Source: Paenibacillus sp. FSL K6-1330 (GTDB lineage: Bacteria; Bacillota; Bacilli; Paenibacillales; Paenibacillaceae). From it: a stretch of DNA of 64,000 nucleotides. The stretch is taken from contig NZ_CP150269.1 of assembly GCF_037976825.1 (NCBI RefSeq), positions 3,795,501-3,859,500 of the forward strand, written 5' to 3'. The notes under the pieces are model-generated. The model did not search any database, was not told the origin of the DNA, and worked only from the letters and a program-made list of their open reading frames with translations. Positions 1-8,401 of the stretch are shown here, in pieces. How positions within the stretch are numbered: position 1 is the first letter of the stretch; the number at the start of each line of letters is the position of its first letter. The translations under genes and the position numbers were made by a program.

Positions 1-83
1 CAACGCAAAAACAATCTTTGCCATGCGACTGACTCTCCTCCCTGGTTTTCTCGCACATTCATCATCAGGATTACAGGTTCCAT
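1..83 (-). CDS. 5' end of an unidentified gene running off the left edge
   Basis: A minus-strand reading frame opens at an ATG at 83 and stays open to the window edge (27 codons, beginning MEPVILMMNVREN). A strong AGAGGAGG ribosome binding site lies about 6 nt upstream of this ATG. A second in-phase ATG sits directly on the ribosome binding site and is less likely. Another frame (MAKIVFAL, ATG at 24) also follows a GGAGGAGA motif, so the true start is not certain. Too little is present to assign a family. It is the unit just left of the first long repeat. Confidence 0.45.
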   Translation of the reverse strand, partial: MEPVILMMNVRENQGGESVAWQRLFLR

Positions 84-152
84 ATGCATCCTCCTCTAAG
101 TATATTGTATCATCCAACAGCAAGCCCGGTTTCTCATGAATTGCTATAACTA

Positions 153-261
153 TCCTGACCGTTAACTTAATGAAATTGCATGGAAACATAGTTAGATACT
201 TGTCTAATCGGTAATCGGCTCATGTTCTTGTCCATTACGGCAATCGGTACAAGTTCTCGTC
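153..261. repeat. Long-form structured repeat, copy 1 (right part missing)
   Basis: It begins with the core TCCTGACCGTTAACTTAATG preceded by AACTA, then runs through the GTTAGATACTTGTCTAATC dyad and the first CATGTTCTTGTCC arm to GGTACAAGTTCTCGTC. It lacks the terminator-like hairpin and final arm of full copies. It lies between the edge gene and the lipoprotein gene at 333. Confidence 0.8.
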
Positions 262-332
262 ATAGTCTCCGACTTCAATCTCTTCGATTCGTCCCAAGGA
301 TAAATATGGCTATAAAGGATCCTTTGATTTCT

Positions 333-704
333 CTATTGATCTTTTGTTTTTAAGTGAAAAATTTCTTCTTTGTCATCCCATTTAATTTCTACTTTAATAG
401 GCATAGTTTCGTTCGTTACTGCACAGCCTGAACAACTAGAAGGCATTTCAATTATTGCTCCTTTGTAGTTCCCCTCTTTAAGTACTTGTTTCCCATCATT
501 AATGGTAATTTCTAAATTATTTAGTTCTTTGCCCGTTGCATTTTTATAACCAAAAATGAACTTTCCACTTTCCTTATCTCCAGTAATGTTTGCTGTGTAT
601 TCGCCACTCCAACTTTCACTCTCCCCAGTAAGCGAAATTGATTTAATATTGCATCCGACCAAAGTTAAAATCATAATCAATATCAACACATATTGTTTTT
701 TCAT
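333..704 (-). CDS. Small lipoprotein of unknown function
   Basis: 123 residues. The N-terminus (MKKQYVLILIMILTLVGC) is a lipoprotein signal peptide with lipobox LVGC and lipidated Cys18, so the mature protein should be anchored to the outer face of the membrane. The mature part is polar and probably beta-rich, with a CSGC pair near residue 92 that could form a disulfide. An AGGAGG ribosome binding site lies 5-6 nt before the ATG. I do not recognise the family. It is a single-gene unit flanked by repeats (153-261 and 801-966). Confidence 0.75.
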   Translation of the reverse strand: MKKQYVLILIMILTLVGCNIKSISLTGESESWSGEYTANITGDKESGKFIFGYKNATGKELNNLEITINDGKQVLKEGNYKGAIIEMPSSCSGCAVTNETMPIKVEIKWDDKEEIFHLKTKDQ

Positions 705-800
705 TAAGTCCTCCTCTATAATATTGTTCTAAATAATATGACGCTGGGGACAAGTTATAAGTTCCAGTTAAAACGGTTTCACTTATATGCTGTACCACTA

Positions 801-966
801 AACTGCCCGTTAGTTTAATATAAGGGCGTCTACCGCCGTCGATGAAATCATATCGGGAATGTAACAATTGTTCTTGTCATTGTGTTTTGACAAGAACTTG
901 AAAACATAAATATAAAAAGCCGCATAATCCGCGGCTTCTAATGTTACTAGGTTTTTGTCACCCGAC
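801..966. repeat. Long-form structured repeat, variant subfamily, copy 2
   Basis: It starts with AACTGCCCGTTAGTTTAAT and continues with a subfamily-specific block (AGGGCGTCTACCGCCGTCG), a GTTCTTGTC/GACAAGAAC inverted pair, an AAAAAGCCGC...GCGGCTTCT hairpin and the end motif TTTTTGTCACCCGACA. The same subfamily recurs at 6211-6374. The decayed epimerase gene on the minus strand ends near its right border. Confidence 0.8.
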
Positions 967-1690
967 ATATTACTCGTATCATCCCAATACTCGCCAGCGT
1001 AGTGTAAATGAGATGCCATATCCTCCAAATGTCTTGGAAGAACAAGTGGAAATTTGAGTTGATACTGTCAAAGCAAGTATCACTGGTAGACTGCTCCTTT
1101 ATTTTATTTGGTATAGCTGCACCATTCGTCCCACGGAAGAAATTTGATGTTTTACTCCTGCCCGAAATAACGGTACATCGCTTGCGCATACCCCAGCAAA
1201 GTAATCGATTCTGCGCCTACTGCATGGAAACTCTCGCCTAAGGCTGCTTTCCGACGCGTGATGGCTTTAAAGAAAACCTGCGACACATCCGTCTGCATGT
1301 ACATGATGCAAAGTCTCCATACCAAAATTCGGAAGCGCAATTTCTTGTCCGCGCCTAATCTTGTCAAATATCCAGTAATCATGATTGGCCGTTGGATTCA
1401 TAATTACCCACCCTGGACCTGAAATCTGACCTGGCATGATAACGGTCTCCGGGAAACTCTCCTGTCGGTAAAAGGTTATGCAGGTATTACTCGCTTTTCG
1501 CTTTCTGAATCCCATATTCCTCTAATGGGAATTTAGACTGTTCTTCAATGACCGGCATTGTAGTTGCTTTTCCATGCGCCCAAATAAACGAGCAGAAAAT
1601 ATAGTGGGACAGATTCGTCTTTTTCAGGGCTTCTGCCACACATGTTGTATCTTCCAGCGTAAAATTGATGAGATCCACAACAACATCTGC
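967..1690 (-). pseudogene. NAD-dependent epimerase/dehydratase remnant, several frameshifts
   Basis: Consecutive minus-strand pieces in different frames read as one short-chain NAD-dependent epimerase: DLINFTLEDTTCVAEAL, then SHYIFCSFIWAHGK with the PLEEYGIQKAKSE block (Y-x3-K catalytic pair), then VIMPGQISGPGW, then ETLHHVHAD and VFFKAITRRKAALGESFHAVG. At least two frameshifts separate them and the Rossmann N-terminus is missing. The conserved order of blocks supports one decayed gene rather than chance frames. The upstream part is joined to a truncated MerR-type frame, and the downstream end runs into the repeat at 801-966. Confidence 0.7.
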
Positions 1691-1692
1691 AT

Positions 1693-1941
1693 TTAAGACA
1701 GCAATTTTTCTTTCGAATTCTCCATTCGATTCCTTAGCTCGGTCAAGGATGATTTGTTCAACCTCTCCCCAAGCCGCATCTTCCTTGTAGGGTTTACTTT
1801 GTCCACGAGTAATACTAATGACCTGACTAACTTAAGAATACTACGCGTTACAAAGGGCAACAGTCCTTCTTTATCGTAGCAACGCAGAGTATGTGCTGAA
1901 ATATTCATTTTCTCAGCCAATTGTCCGATTGTATAACTCAT
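1693..1941 (-). pseudogene. Truncated MerR-family regulator
   Basis: The first 30 or so residues (MSYTIGQLAEKMNISAHTLR, then YDKEGLLPF) are a typical MerR winged-helix N-terminus. After LLPFVTR the expected wing and dimerisation helix are missing and the frame continues into unrelated sequence. A good GGAGG site precedes the ATG. It looks like a regulator lost by deletion and fused to the flank of the decayed epimerase gene. MerR regulators commonly neighbour oxidoreductase genes, so both may come from one transferred pair. Confidence 0.65.
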
Positions 1942-1977
1942 TTTTTTTCCTCCATTTTTTATGAGGTGTTTTATAAG

Positions 1978-2083
1978 TGTACAAGTTCTTGTCCTCGACT
2001 CCGGACAAGAACTTGTACCGATAAAACAAAAAAAGCCGCTATTTTAGCGACTTTCAATGGGAACATGTTCTTGTCTCTCGACA
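1978..2083. repeat. Long-form structured repeat, copy 3 (left core missing)
   Basis: It contains the inverted pair TACAAGTTCTTGTCC / GGACAAGAACTTGTA, the hairpin AAAAGCCGCTATTTTAGCGACTTT and the end CATGTTCTTGTCTCTCGACA. The usual TCCTGCCCGTTAG core and GATTAGATA dyad are absent. It abuts the start of the truncated MerR frame. Confidence 0.8.
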
Positions 2084-2233
2084 CATATTTTTCCATCTAG
2101 CTAACCATAAGCTAATTTCGAACCACTCCTAATAGCCACTAACCCATTCATTGGAACAAGTGTTCCAGAGGAAACATGAAAGATGAAATCCTGTAGGGTT
2201 TCCGCGCTCAAACGCTTTTCCCTCCCGTAGATA

Positions 2234-2797
2234 CTATGTGTCTACTCTATTGGCAAGTGTATGCTGCTTTAACATCTCATACATCCTATTGCACCAGAGT
2301 ATACCTGCCTCCTCGAAATTAATCCCCATTTCTATAACAGAAATTGTAGAGAATAAAGGATGATTAACGTCAGGGTTCTGTTCTTGAAAAGACGAGATTC
2401 TCTCCTTATAATCCTTTAGCATGTGTTCATGTTGTTCTTTTTTCTTCCGTATCAGCTCAATCAATGCATCCGGACTTACTAACCAAGAACTGTATTGTTT
2501 CAACAGAAAGGTGTCTGTATCACCAACATCAGGAAGCTCTAACACCCAAGACTTTAAGGCGTCAATGCCACTAGGCGTAATTCTGTAAATTTTTCGGGGA
2601 GGACGATAGGACTCTTGTTCAATGGCTTGCAGTTCAATAAATCCGGCTTCCTCCAGTTTCGAGAGAGATGGATACAGCTGGTTATTGTTAATTTTGTAGA
2701 AATGGGTAATTCTGTTGTTGATCTGCTGCTTCATTTCATATCCGCTTAACGGTTCTCGTGCCAACAATCCTAATATGGTGTACTGGATATTATTCAT
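2234..2797 (-). CDS. PadR-family transcriptional regulator
   Basis: 187 residues, about the usual PadR length. The winged helix-turn-helix spans roughly residues 4-80 (ILGLLAREPLSGYEMKQQI, LYPSLSKLEEAGFI). The C-terminal helical Vir_act_alpha_C-type region (90-180) mediates dimerisation in the family. It is divergent from the alpha/beta hydrolase at 2950, and the 152-bp gap holds two near-identical palindromic boxes and a strong promoter for the hydrolase. The layout suggests PadR represses itself and the hydrolase. The inducer is unknown. Confidence 0.9.
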   Translation of the reverse strand: MNNIQYTILGLLAREPLSGYEMKQQINNRITHFYKINNNQLYPSLSKLEEAGFIELQAIEQESYRPPRKIYRITPSGIDALKSWVLELPDVGDTDTFLLKQYSSWLVSPDALIELIRKKKEQHEHMLKDYKERISSFQEQNPDVNHPLFSTISVIEMGINFEEAGILWCNRMYEMLKQHTLANRVDT

Positions 2798-2850
2798 GAA
2801 GTACTCCTTCCCCTCTCTATCTCTGAGTTCGAGTTCAGTCTTTCAATATA

Positions 2851-2930
2851 TAGGTTAATTATAACATAAAACAATATTGACACAATGAATGAGATGAGCT
2901 AGTATTCTTTAATAGGTTATATATAACATA
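2851..2930 (+). promoter_or_regulatory. Promoter of the hydrolase with two candidate PadR operators
   Basis: A near-consensus sigma-A promoter for the plus strand is present: TTGACA at 2877-2882, 17-bp spacer, TAGTAT at 2900-2905. Two direct copies of TAGGTTAnnTATAACATA, each with an internal GTTA/TAAC dyad, lie at 2851-2868 (upstream of -35) and 2913-2930 (over the expected start of transcription). This placement suits repression by the divergent PadR protein. Binding is inferred. Confidence 0.6.
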
Positions 2931-2949
2931 TGTAAGGATTGTACTAATC

Positions 2950-4143
2950 ATGAAACTTATTTTCGATGATCAGACTTTTTCGTTCGAATTACTTCGCACA
3001 ATGGGTTACGCAGCTTTTGGTGGAGCGGACGTAGGCGAATGCCTATCTACCGCTTATCGAATCGGGGAAGGCAATTTTGAAAGCTGGTATGAGGAATGGC
3101 TTAAGACAGCAATCCGGGCTCATCGGGAAGCTGAAGAGAGCAGCAAGCAAGGCAATAAGACCAGCGCGAGAGAATTCTACTTACGTGCATCTAATTATTA
3201 CCGCACTGCTGAATTTTTTCTCCATGGCAATCCGGAGGATAAGCGTATTCTTGAGACATGGAGCCTTAGCCGTAGCACATTCAGACAGGCGCTTTCTTTG
3301 TTTGATCATCATTGGGAGATTGTTTCGATTTCTTATGAAGATACAGAGCTGCCGGGGTACTTATATTTAGCCGGGAATCAGCCCGGGCCTGTCCTGATTG
3401 TTCACGGTGGATATGATTCCACTGCAGAAGAGCTTTATTTTCAAGTCGTTACCTCTGCTTTAGAAAGAGGCTATCATTGCTTGGTATTCGAGGGTCCTGG
3501 ACAAGGAGCTGTTATCCGCGAGCAGCGAATTCCATTCAGGCATGACTGGGAGGCTGCTGTAACTCCAGTGGTCGATTACCTGACCAAGCGCCCAGAAGTC
3601 ATCTCCGACAAAATAGCGTTAATGGGTATTAGTTTAGGTGGGTATTTGGCTCCGCGCGCGGCTGCTTATGAACACAGGCTCGCTGCATGCATAGCAAATG
3701 ACGGTTTATTTTCCTTTCAAGTGGGGGCCATCGCTGAGGCGTTGGGTATAAATACAAGTGACAAATCCGATTTAAGTTCACCAGAGACGGAGAACTTAAT
3801 CGCGTCGATTATGGCCAAAGATACAGGCACTCGATGGGGAATTGAAAATGGACAGTTCACGTTCCTTGCAACGAATGTAGAAGAACTCGTACGCAAAACT
3901 GAACCCTTTACCTTAGAGGGTGTTGCTGAGCAAATCATGTGCCCGGTACTCGTGTGCGAAGCTGAGCATGATCATGCCTTTGCAGGACAACCTGAACGAT
4001 TATTCCAATCTTTAAAGGGTTCCAAAACATATATGAAATTTACTGCAGAAGATTCTGCTGAAGAACATTGCCATTTTGGAGCATTGAAATTGGCTAACCA
4101 CCGCATGTTCACCTGGTTAGATCAAGTTTTGAATAAAGATTAA
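2950..4143 (+). CDS. Alpha/beta hydrolase, FrsA/dipeptidyl-aminopeptidase-like
   Basis: 397 residues. An N-terminal helical cap region (1-120) precedes an alpha/beta-hydrolase core. Visible elements are the oxyanion strand VLIVHGGYDS (148-157), the nucleophile elbow GISLGG with Ser228, acid candidate Asp341 in AEHDHAF and His373 or His375 in EEHCHFG. The family hydrolyses esters or small amides and the substrate cannot be read from sequence. It is transcribed from the promoter at 2877-2905, divergent from the PadR gene. It is one of few plus-strand genes in the accessory region. Confidence 0.85.
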   Translation: MKLIFDDQTFSFELLRTMGYAAFGGADVGECLSTAYRIGEGNFESWYEEWLKTAIRAHREAEESSKQGNKTSAREFYLRASNYYRTAEFFLHGNPEDKRILETWSLSRSTFRQALSLFDHHWEIVSISYEDTELPGYLYLAGNQPGPVLIVHGGYDSTAEELYFQVVTSALERGYHCLVFEGPGQGAVIREQRIPFRHDWEAAVTPVVDYLTKRPEVISDKIALMGISLGGYLAPRAAAYEHRLAACIANDGLFSFQVGAIAEALGINTSDKSDLSSPETENLIASIMAKDTGTRWGIENGQFTFLATNVEELVRKTEPFTLEGVAEQIMCPVLVCEAEHDHAFAGQPERLFQSLKGSKTYMKFTAEDSAEEHCHFGALKLANHRMFTWLDQVLNKD

Positions 4144-4564
4144 GTTTCTTTTAAAGAATACCGAAGCTTGGTGAAGATTACATCACCTCTTAAGTACCTT
4201 TCCCCAACACAGGAAAAAGGCGTTTGTTTTTCTGAAGTTGTCACAGAGCTGCCTGTTCCATATGTATGTTCTTTCTTTATAGCAAAGGAATCGAGTTCTT
4301 TTCCTCAGATAGGAACAAGAGCCTGATTCCTTAAATCCTGACCACCCGTCCAACGGGTGGTTTGCTTTTGGGGTATAACCCGTGTTTATATTATCCCCTT
4401 TAAGTAGACAGTGTGTAAAAAGCGCATTAAAGTCTACTCGGAGGGGATTTTTTTTATTGGCGAAACACCAAATAATGGAAGATGCATAATTCTGCCCGTT
4501 ACTTGAATCAAAGCTCCAGCCTTTATAAGGCCGCCTCGACAATGATTGTGTGGATTGTTCCATA
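4144..4564. other. Intergenic region with terminator, IS-end-like remnant and a core motif
   Basis: It holds a GC-rich hairpin followed by T-rich sequence at 4341-4369 (ACCACCCGT..ACGGGTGGT), probably a terminator for the hydrolase. Around 4405-4455, AGTAGAC and GTCTACT-type ends with an AGGGGA block resemble the 3' end of IS3-type elements, but no transposase is left. A repeat core (TTCTGCCCGTTACTTGAAT) sits at 4490-4508 without the rest of the repeat. I see no convincing gene. Confidence 0.5.
4341..4369 (+). terminator. Probable intrinsic terminator
   Basis: A perfect stem ACCACCCGT/ACGGGTGGT with a short loop is followed by TTTGCTTTT on the plus strand. It is the first terminator-like structure downstream of the hydrolase at 2950-4143. 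Confidence 0.6.
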
Positions 4565-5236
4565 TCAGTCATTTTTTGTGAGCCTTAATGTTCCCTCTTT
4601 CAAGGCAATCGTATCAGAACTTGCATTTATTATGTAAAAGTAATATTGCCTTGATTCCTTAATAGTTAAATTGTAATTCCCCTTTAATTGATCGAAATCT
4701 TGCGATGGATTTAGAACACCGTCTTTAACGTAACCAATTAACATATTTTGATTTTCGACCACCTCCGATTTATACTTTTCAAATATATATTCTACATAGT
4801 CACCGGCTTTTAGTTCCCACCCCCTTCCATTAGTATCTGTTAAGACGCTTATTGAACCATTTACAGTAATTATCTCAGGGGAAATATATACTCCGTTTTT
4901 TTCTTTTGTTTCTAACTCAAATATTGAGGAAGGCATAAAATTTCCTTCCATTATCTTTGTGATAATCCGGTTCTCAGGAAGACCATTTCGTGTTCTATTC
5001 TTTAATTCTTCTGGTGAGTACTCGACTCCATTAGAATCAATATATACCCCGTTTCGATATATCATATAACCGCCACTTCCTTCTTTTCCAATCAAATGGC
5101 GATTATAATCAGTTATTAACTCTGTTTGTTTTATTTCTTTAGGAATACAAGCAGTAATTGTTGTTAAACCAACAACGATTATACCGATAAACAAACTTTT
5201 TCGGATTTTTTTAGAATTATTACTATTAAACACCAT
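4565..5236 (-). CDS. Putative lipoprotein of unknown function
   Basis: 223 residues. A basic N-terminus (NSNNSKKIRKS) is followed by a hydrophobic stretch and a lipobox-like ITAC with Cys30, so it is probably a lipid-anchored exported protein. The mature part has a GSGGYMIYRNGVYIDSNGVEY segment that suggests short beta-hairpins. An AAAGGTGA ribosome binding site lies 9 nt before the ATG. I do not recognise a domain. It is a single-gene unit between the core at 4490 and the repeat at 5323. Confidence 0.75.
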   Translation of the reverse strand: MVFNSNNSKKIRKSLFIGIIVVGLTTITACIPKEIKQTELITDYNRHLIGKEGSGGYMIYRNGVYIDSNGVEYSPEELKNRTRNGLPENRIITKIMEGNFMPSSIFELETKEKNGVYISPEIITVNGSISVLTDTNGRGWELKAGDYVEYIFEKYKSEVVENQNMLIGYVKDGVLNPSQDFDQLKGNYNLTIKESRQYYFYIINASSDTIALKEGTLRLTKND

Positions 5237-5322
5237 AAATATGAATCACCTTTCGTTTAGACGTAATTACCAGACATGTTATATGTTAATTCTACTGGAT
5301 AAGCTATGATTGTATTGAGCAA

Positions 5323-5522
5323 TCCTGCCCGTTAGCTTAATGAAATTGCATGGAAACATAGTTAAATACTTATCTAATCGGTAATCGGCTCATGTTCTTG
5401 TCCTCCGACAACAAAACTTTTAGTTTTATTGATGCTTACTTGAATGTACCTATTTTGGGAAGCTACACAAAAGCCGCTATAATAGCGACTTTCAATGAGA
5501 CTATGTTTTTGTCCCTCGACAT
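5323..5522. repeat. Long-form structured repeat, copy 4 (divergent middle)
   Basis: The core TCCTGCCCGTTAGCTTAATG, the GTTAAATACTTATCTAATC dyad and the CATGTTCTTGTCC arm are intact. The middle palindrome is replaced by unrelated sequence (about 5405-5465). The hairpin AAAGCCGCTATAATAGCGACTTT and an end resembling GTTTTTGTCCCTCGACA follow. Confidence 0.85.
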
Positions 5523-5578
5523 CAACAAAACTCAGATTTTTTATCAGTAGGAAAAGTACCATTTAAAGAACTTAGCAT
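5522..5578 (-). pseudogene. 5' stub of a gene cut off by a repeat
   Basis: A GGAGGG ribosome binding site 6 nt upstream of an ATG starts an 18-residue frame (MLSSLNGTFPTDKKSEFC). Its stop codon falls at the right end of the repeat at 5323-5522. Good initiation signals with almost no coding sequence suggest that the gene body was replaced by the repeat. It could be a genuine short peptide. Confidence 0.4.
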
Positions 5579-5698
5579 TCAATTCCCTCCAATTTCATTT
5601 TTATATAAGTATTCATTGGATTGGTGGGTAAAACCTTCATCCTTTGTCCGTTATATCAACAAATATATCCATCAGATACTTAAACTGCTACCACACTA

Positions 5699-5755
5699 TC
5701 CTGCCCGTTGGCTGAATAGGCTGCCGATTATGTCGGCAGCTGTCTTAGAGATGTA
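5699..5755. repeat. Short-form structured repeat (hairpin form)
   Basis: The core TCCTGCCCGTTGGCTGAAT is followed by the perfect stem GGCTGCCG/CGGCAGC around a short loop, and it ends just before the DUF3888 start codon. No second core follows. It occupies the position where the gene's ribosome binding site would be expected. Confidence 0.65.
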
Positions 5756-5762
5756 TTGAAAA

Positions 5763-6179
5763 ATGAAAAGGATCCTACTCACTTTTATGCTATTCCTTGT
5801 TTGTATTAATTGTTTTCAAACAACAACCTTTTCTTCAAACAAACCAACTCAAGACTCTGAAGAGCTTAGGTTACAGGATATGCTTATGAACTTACTTTCT
5901 CCTTTTATTGAGAAAGATTTGCATAACTATTATTATCCGAAGATTTTTAGTGATATCTCACCTGTTATCGCTCCCTGGAAAATTGGAGTGATTGAAACAA
6001 GAAGAGTAAATCATTTCCGTGGCTTTATATTGGAAATTACATTTGAAATTGAACCTACAGATGGTGGACACTGGATCCCAATAGGGAAGGACCGAATGAC
6101 CTATGAAATTTCTTCTGGACCTAGGGTTAAATTGATTAATCATACTCACCTATCTACATATAAATATCCTCCAGAATAA
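5763..6179 (+). CDS. DUF3888-domain exported protein
   Basis: 138 residues with an N-terminal signal peptide (about residues 1-25, hydrophobic LLTFMLFLVCIN). The remainder matches the DUF3888 pattern seen in Bacillales: ELRLQDMLMNLLSPFI, then NYYYPKIFSDI, then an RGFILEITFEIEP strand and a GPRVKLINHTHL end. Its function is unknown. No ribosome binding site is visible before the ATG because a short-form repeat (5699-5755) ends right there, so native expression signals may have been lost or the start may differ. Confidence 0.75.
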   Translation: MKRILLTFMLFLVCINCFQTTTFSSNKPTQDSEELRLQDMLMNLLSPFIEKDLHNYYYPKIFSDISPVIAPWKIGVIETRRVNHFRGFILEITFEIEPTDGGHWIPIGKDRMTYEISSGPRVKLINHTHLSTYKYPPE

Positions 6180-6210
6180 TTACAATATTATATTTAACGC
6201 ATTATATTAT

Positions 6211-6374
6211 TCTGCCAGTTAGTTTAATAAAAGGGCGTCTACCGCCGTCGTGAAATCATATCGGGAATGTTATCAAGTTCTTGTAATTGTGTTTTGACCA
6301 GAACTTAATAACATAAACATATAAAGCCGCATAATCAGCGGCTTCTAATGTTACTATGTTTTTGTCACCCGAAC
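6211..6374. repeat. Long-form structured repeat, variant subfamily, copy 5
   Basis: It starts with TCTGCCAGTTAGTTTAATA and carries the same AGGGCGTCTACCGCCGTCG block as the copy at 801-966. A hairpin AAAGCCGCATAATCAGCGGCTTCT follows, then the end TTTTTGTCACCCGAACA. The two copies are clearly closer to each other than to the main family. Confidence 0.8.
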
Positions 6375-6413
6375 AGAGCTGCCGTCGAGCAAGTTTCCGT
6401 TAGTGTAACAACT

Positions 6414-7079
6414 TCATTTCCTTACCATTAAAGAATGACCTAGAAACCAGCTATATAATTCCGGATTATCGTATGTTTCTGTCCAGGAGTTGTGATTCGA
6501 CTTAGGATAAATTGTGAAAGAGACATTTCCACCGTTTTCGCGAAGTGCGTCTACCATTTTTTTTGATTCAGCAATAGGAACTATATCATCCTTCGCGCCA
6601 TGGAATGCCCAGGTGGGTGTTCCTATTAGTTCATGTACACGGTTGGGGTTACCTCCACCACATATTGGAGCGATAGCCGCGAACCTTCCTGGATATTCTG
6701 CTGCTAAGTGCCACGTCCCATAACCACCCATGCTTAGCCCCGTCAAGTATAACCGATCTGGATCTACGTTGTAGTTTGCAATGATCTCATCTACTAATGC
6801 CATCAATCCGTCTTGTTCAGCATTCCAAAAGGAATCCTCCGGGCATTGAGGGGAAATCGTAATGAATGGAAAAGAAGGATCGCGTTCTGCTATCATAGGA
6901 ATTCCATGTGCTTTTACCAACTCCAGATCATCTCCACGTTCACCTGCCCCGTGAAGAAATAAGATTAAAGGCCACTTAATTGAGGATTCTTTTTCATAAT
7001 GATCTGGCAAATGTAAGAGATATTTCATCCGCACTCTTTTTGTTATTTCTTTATCAAAATTATTTACGGTTTGACTCAT
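6414..7079 (-). CDS. Phospholipase/carboxylesterase-like alpha/beta hydrolase
   Basis: 221 residues, a compact esterase without signal peptide. The core carries LILFLHGAGERGDD (oxyanion loop, residues 38-51), GLSMGG with nucleophile Ser116, Asp165 in KDDIVP and His196 in KSNHNSW. This pattern fits predicted peptidases and dienelactone-hydrolase-like carboxylesterases. The GGGAG ribosome binding site is 5 nt from the ATG. It is a single-gene unit whose stop lies about 40 bp from the repeat at 6211-6374. Confidence 0.85.
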   Translation of the reverse strand: MSQTVNNFDKEITKRVRMKYLLHLPDHYEKESSIKWPLILFLHGAGERGDDLELVKAHGIPMIAERDPSFPFITISPQCPEDSFWNAEQDGLMALVDEIIANYNVDPDRLYLTGLSMGGYGTWHLAAEYPGRFAAIAPICGGGNPNRVHELIGTPTWAFHGAKDDIVPIAESKKMVDALRENGGNVSFTIYPKSNHNSWTETYDNPELYSWFLGHSLMVRK

Positions 7080-7168
7080 TGTATCTCCCTCACTTTAGTG
7101 ATATCTCCCATAGGGGCAAAAATAGAATTTCCCATATTCCCCGAAATTCCTTCAGTTGTATTTTAGCC

Positions 7169-7300
7169 TTAAACTAAAACAGTATAATCGGAACTTTTTA
7201 GTTCGACCATTTCTTTCCCTTGCTTAGTATAGCTACCATCAGGATATCTGATAGCGAGTCGCGGGTTCTGTTCCAAAACTCGTATGATCCTCCCGATCAT
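7169..7300 (-). CDS. Short hypothetical protein or gene fragment
   Basis: From the ATG at 7300, which has a GGAG site just upstream, 43 residues are encoded (MIGRIIRVLEQNPRLAIRY...). An upstream in-frame extension to 7378 reads through the palindromic short repeat and is unlikely to be real. No family is recognised. It may be the surviving part of a longer gene cut by the short repeat. Confidence 0.35.
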   Translation of the reverse strand: MIGRIIRVLEQNPRLAIRYPDGSYTKQGKEMVELKSSDYTVLV

Positions 7301-7351
7301 CTTATCACTCCATTCGTGAATGCTATATAAATATTCCACTCCAAGGCAGCT

Positions 7352-7410
7352 GATCAATCTGACCAGCTGCCTTCTCATCTTTATTCAACTAACGTCCCCC
7401 ATTAGCGTAA
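7352..7410. repeat. Short-form structured repeat
   Basis: A perfect hairpin GGCAGCTG/CAGCTGCC is followed by TTCTCATCTTTATTCAACTAACG and then CCCCCATTAGCG. The last two blocks are the CAACTAACG...CCCGTTAG right-hand core seen also at 26438-26456 and 28222-28243. Confidence 0.65.
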
Positions 7411-7415
7411 TATGA

Positions 7416-7940
7416 TTAATCTTCGGACCTACCATACAAACATTTTAGAATCGAATCAGCACATTCTTCTGAAGAATTTATGTGTGTGTTGACAGTACAG
7501 TCGTACTGTATATCTTTTGCCATCATTTTGTTTTGCCAGTCTGATTGATCTTCAGTTCTATCTCCACGTTCAATATTTCTTTGGCGACAAATTTCCAAAG
7601 GACAAAACACTTCAACAATATAAAAGGGGTACCCAGCAAATATGTTCTTAACTTTTTCATAATGGGGTTTTAACTCAGGTCTTTCTACCAAGATGCCATC
7701 GATAAGCACATTTTTACCATGATCAGAAAATAGTTTGGCGGTATGATACATCATAATAATTGCATCACTTAAATATTTCCAATAATCTTCTCGAAGATAG
7801 TTATCGCCAATTGTATTTTCAAAAAGATCGTTTGCAACCACATAAAAAAACTCATCCGATTTTAACTGAATAGCGTCTACTATAGATGTTTTTCCTGAAC
7901 TGGTTACTCCGTTCAAGAATACGATTTTTCCTTTGCTCAT
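7416..7940 (-). CDS. P-loop kinase, chloramphenicol phosphotransferase-like (paralogue 1)
   Basis: 174 residues. Walker A GVTSSGKT lies at residues 11-18. VANDLFE near 37 fits the acidic catalytic position of chloramphenicol 3-O-phosphotransferase-type kinases, and the RGDR near 126 fits a lid arginine motif. Length and layout match the CPT/AAA_33 group, which phosphorylates small molecules using ATP. The substrate is unknown and resistance function is not shown. Two diverged paralogues lie at 33364 and 42908. The gene is flanked by two short-form repeats. Confidence 0.85.
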   Translation of the reverse strand: MSKGKIVFLNGVTSSGKTSIVDAIQLKSDEFFYVVANDLFENTIGDNYLREDYWKYLSDAIIMMYHTAKLFSDHGKNVLIDGILVERPELKPHYEKVKNIFAGYPFYIVEVFCPLEICRQRNIERGDRTEDQSDWQNKMMAKDIQYDCTVNTHINSSEECADSILKCLYGRSED

Positions 7941-8028
7941 CTCTAATTCCCCTATTCGTTCAACTTAAATACAGTTTAACAGTTTCAACGTATAAACAGG
8001 ATTGAGAAAACAATTATAATTGAACTAT

Positions 8029-8105
8029 GCTGCCCATTAGAGTAAGCAGCTGCCAACCGGCAAACTGCTCCATCTGTTCTCCACAAAGGTTTCCCCTTAG
8101 CTTAG
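8029..8105. repeat. Short-form structured repeat
   Basis: The core AACTATGCTGCCCATTAGAG is followed by a nested stem AGCAG..GCC/GGC..CTGCT and, about 40 bp later, TTTCCCCTTAGC as the right-hand core. The truncated phosphatase gene ends inside it. Confidence 0.6.
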
Positions 8106-8344
8106 CGACCAACAGATGGAGAAATAATGAAGTCCATACCATTTTTTATAATAGTTGCCGTCTCAATTGTACGTTTAGTTGGACTTACAAGAACTAAACC
8201 ATCAGGATCAATTTTAATTTCATTTCGTAGCTGCGTTACTTGAAATTTGCCGTACTCTGTAAGACTAGGATGCGGAGTATTCAACCGATTTGGATAATCG
8301 TTGAGATGTTCTCCATGACCATGCCGAATAAATATGAATTCCAT
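8102..8344 (-). pseudogene. Histidine phosphatase (phosphoglycerate mutase-like), C-terminally truncated
   Basis: The start at 8344 has an AGGAGG site about 7 nt upstream, so the upstream in-frame ATG at 8365 is not needed. The protein begins MEFIFIRHGHGEH, the RHG motif with the phospho-accepting histidine, and continues to SPTKRTIETATII (second arginine block). At about residue 80 it stops in the short repeat, while family members need about 180 residues with a second catalytic histidine and glutamate. It is most likely inactive. Confidence 0.75.
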
Positions 8345-8401
8345 TTTCCGCCCTCCTAACATCAAATCCGATATTAGGTATTCTATGATTATATTCAGTA
8401 A

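Noticed and set aside
4183..4572. 129-codon minus-strand frame
   Set aside because: It reads through a terminator hairpin, an IS-end-like remnant and a repeat core, and has no ribosome binding site.
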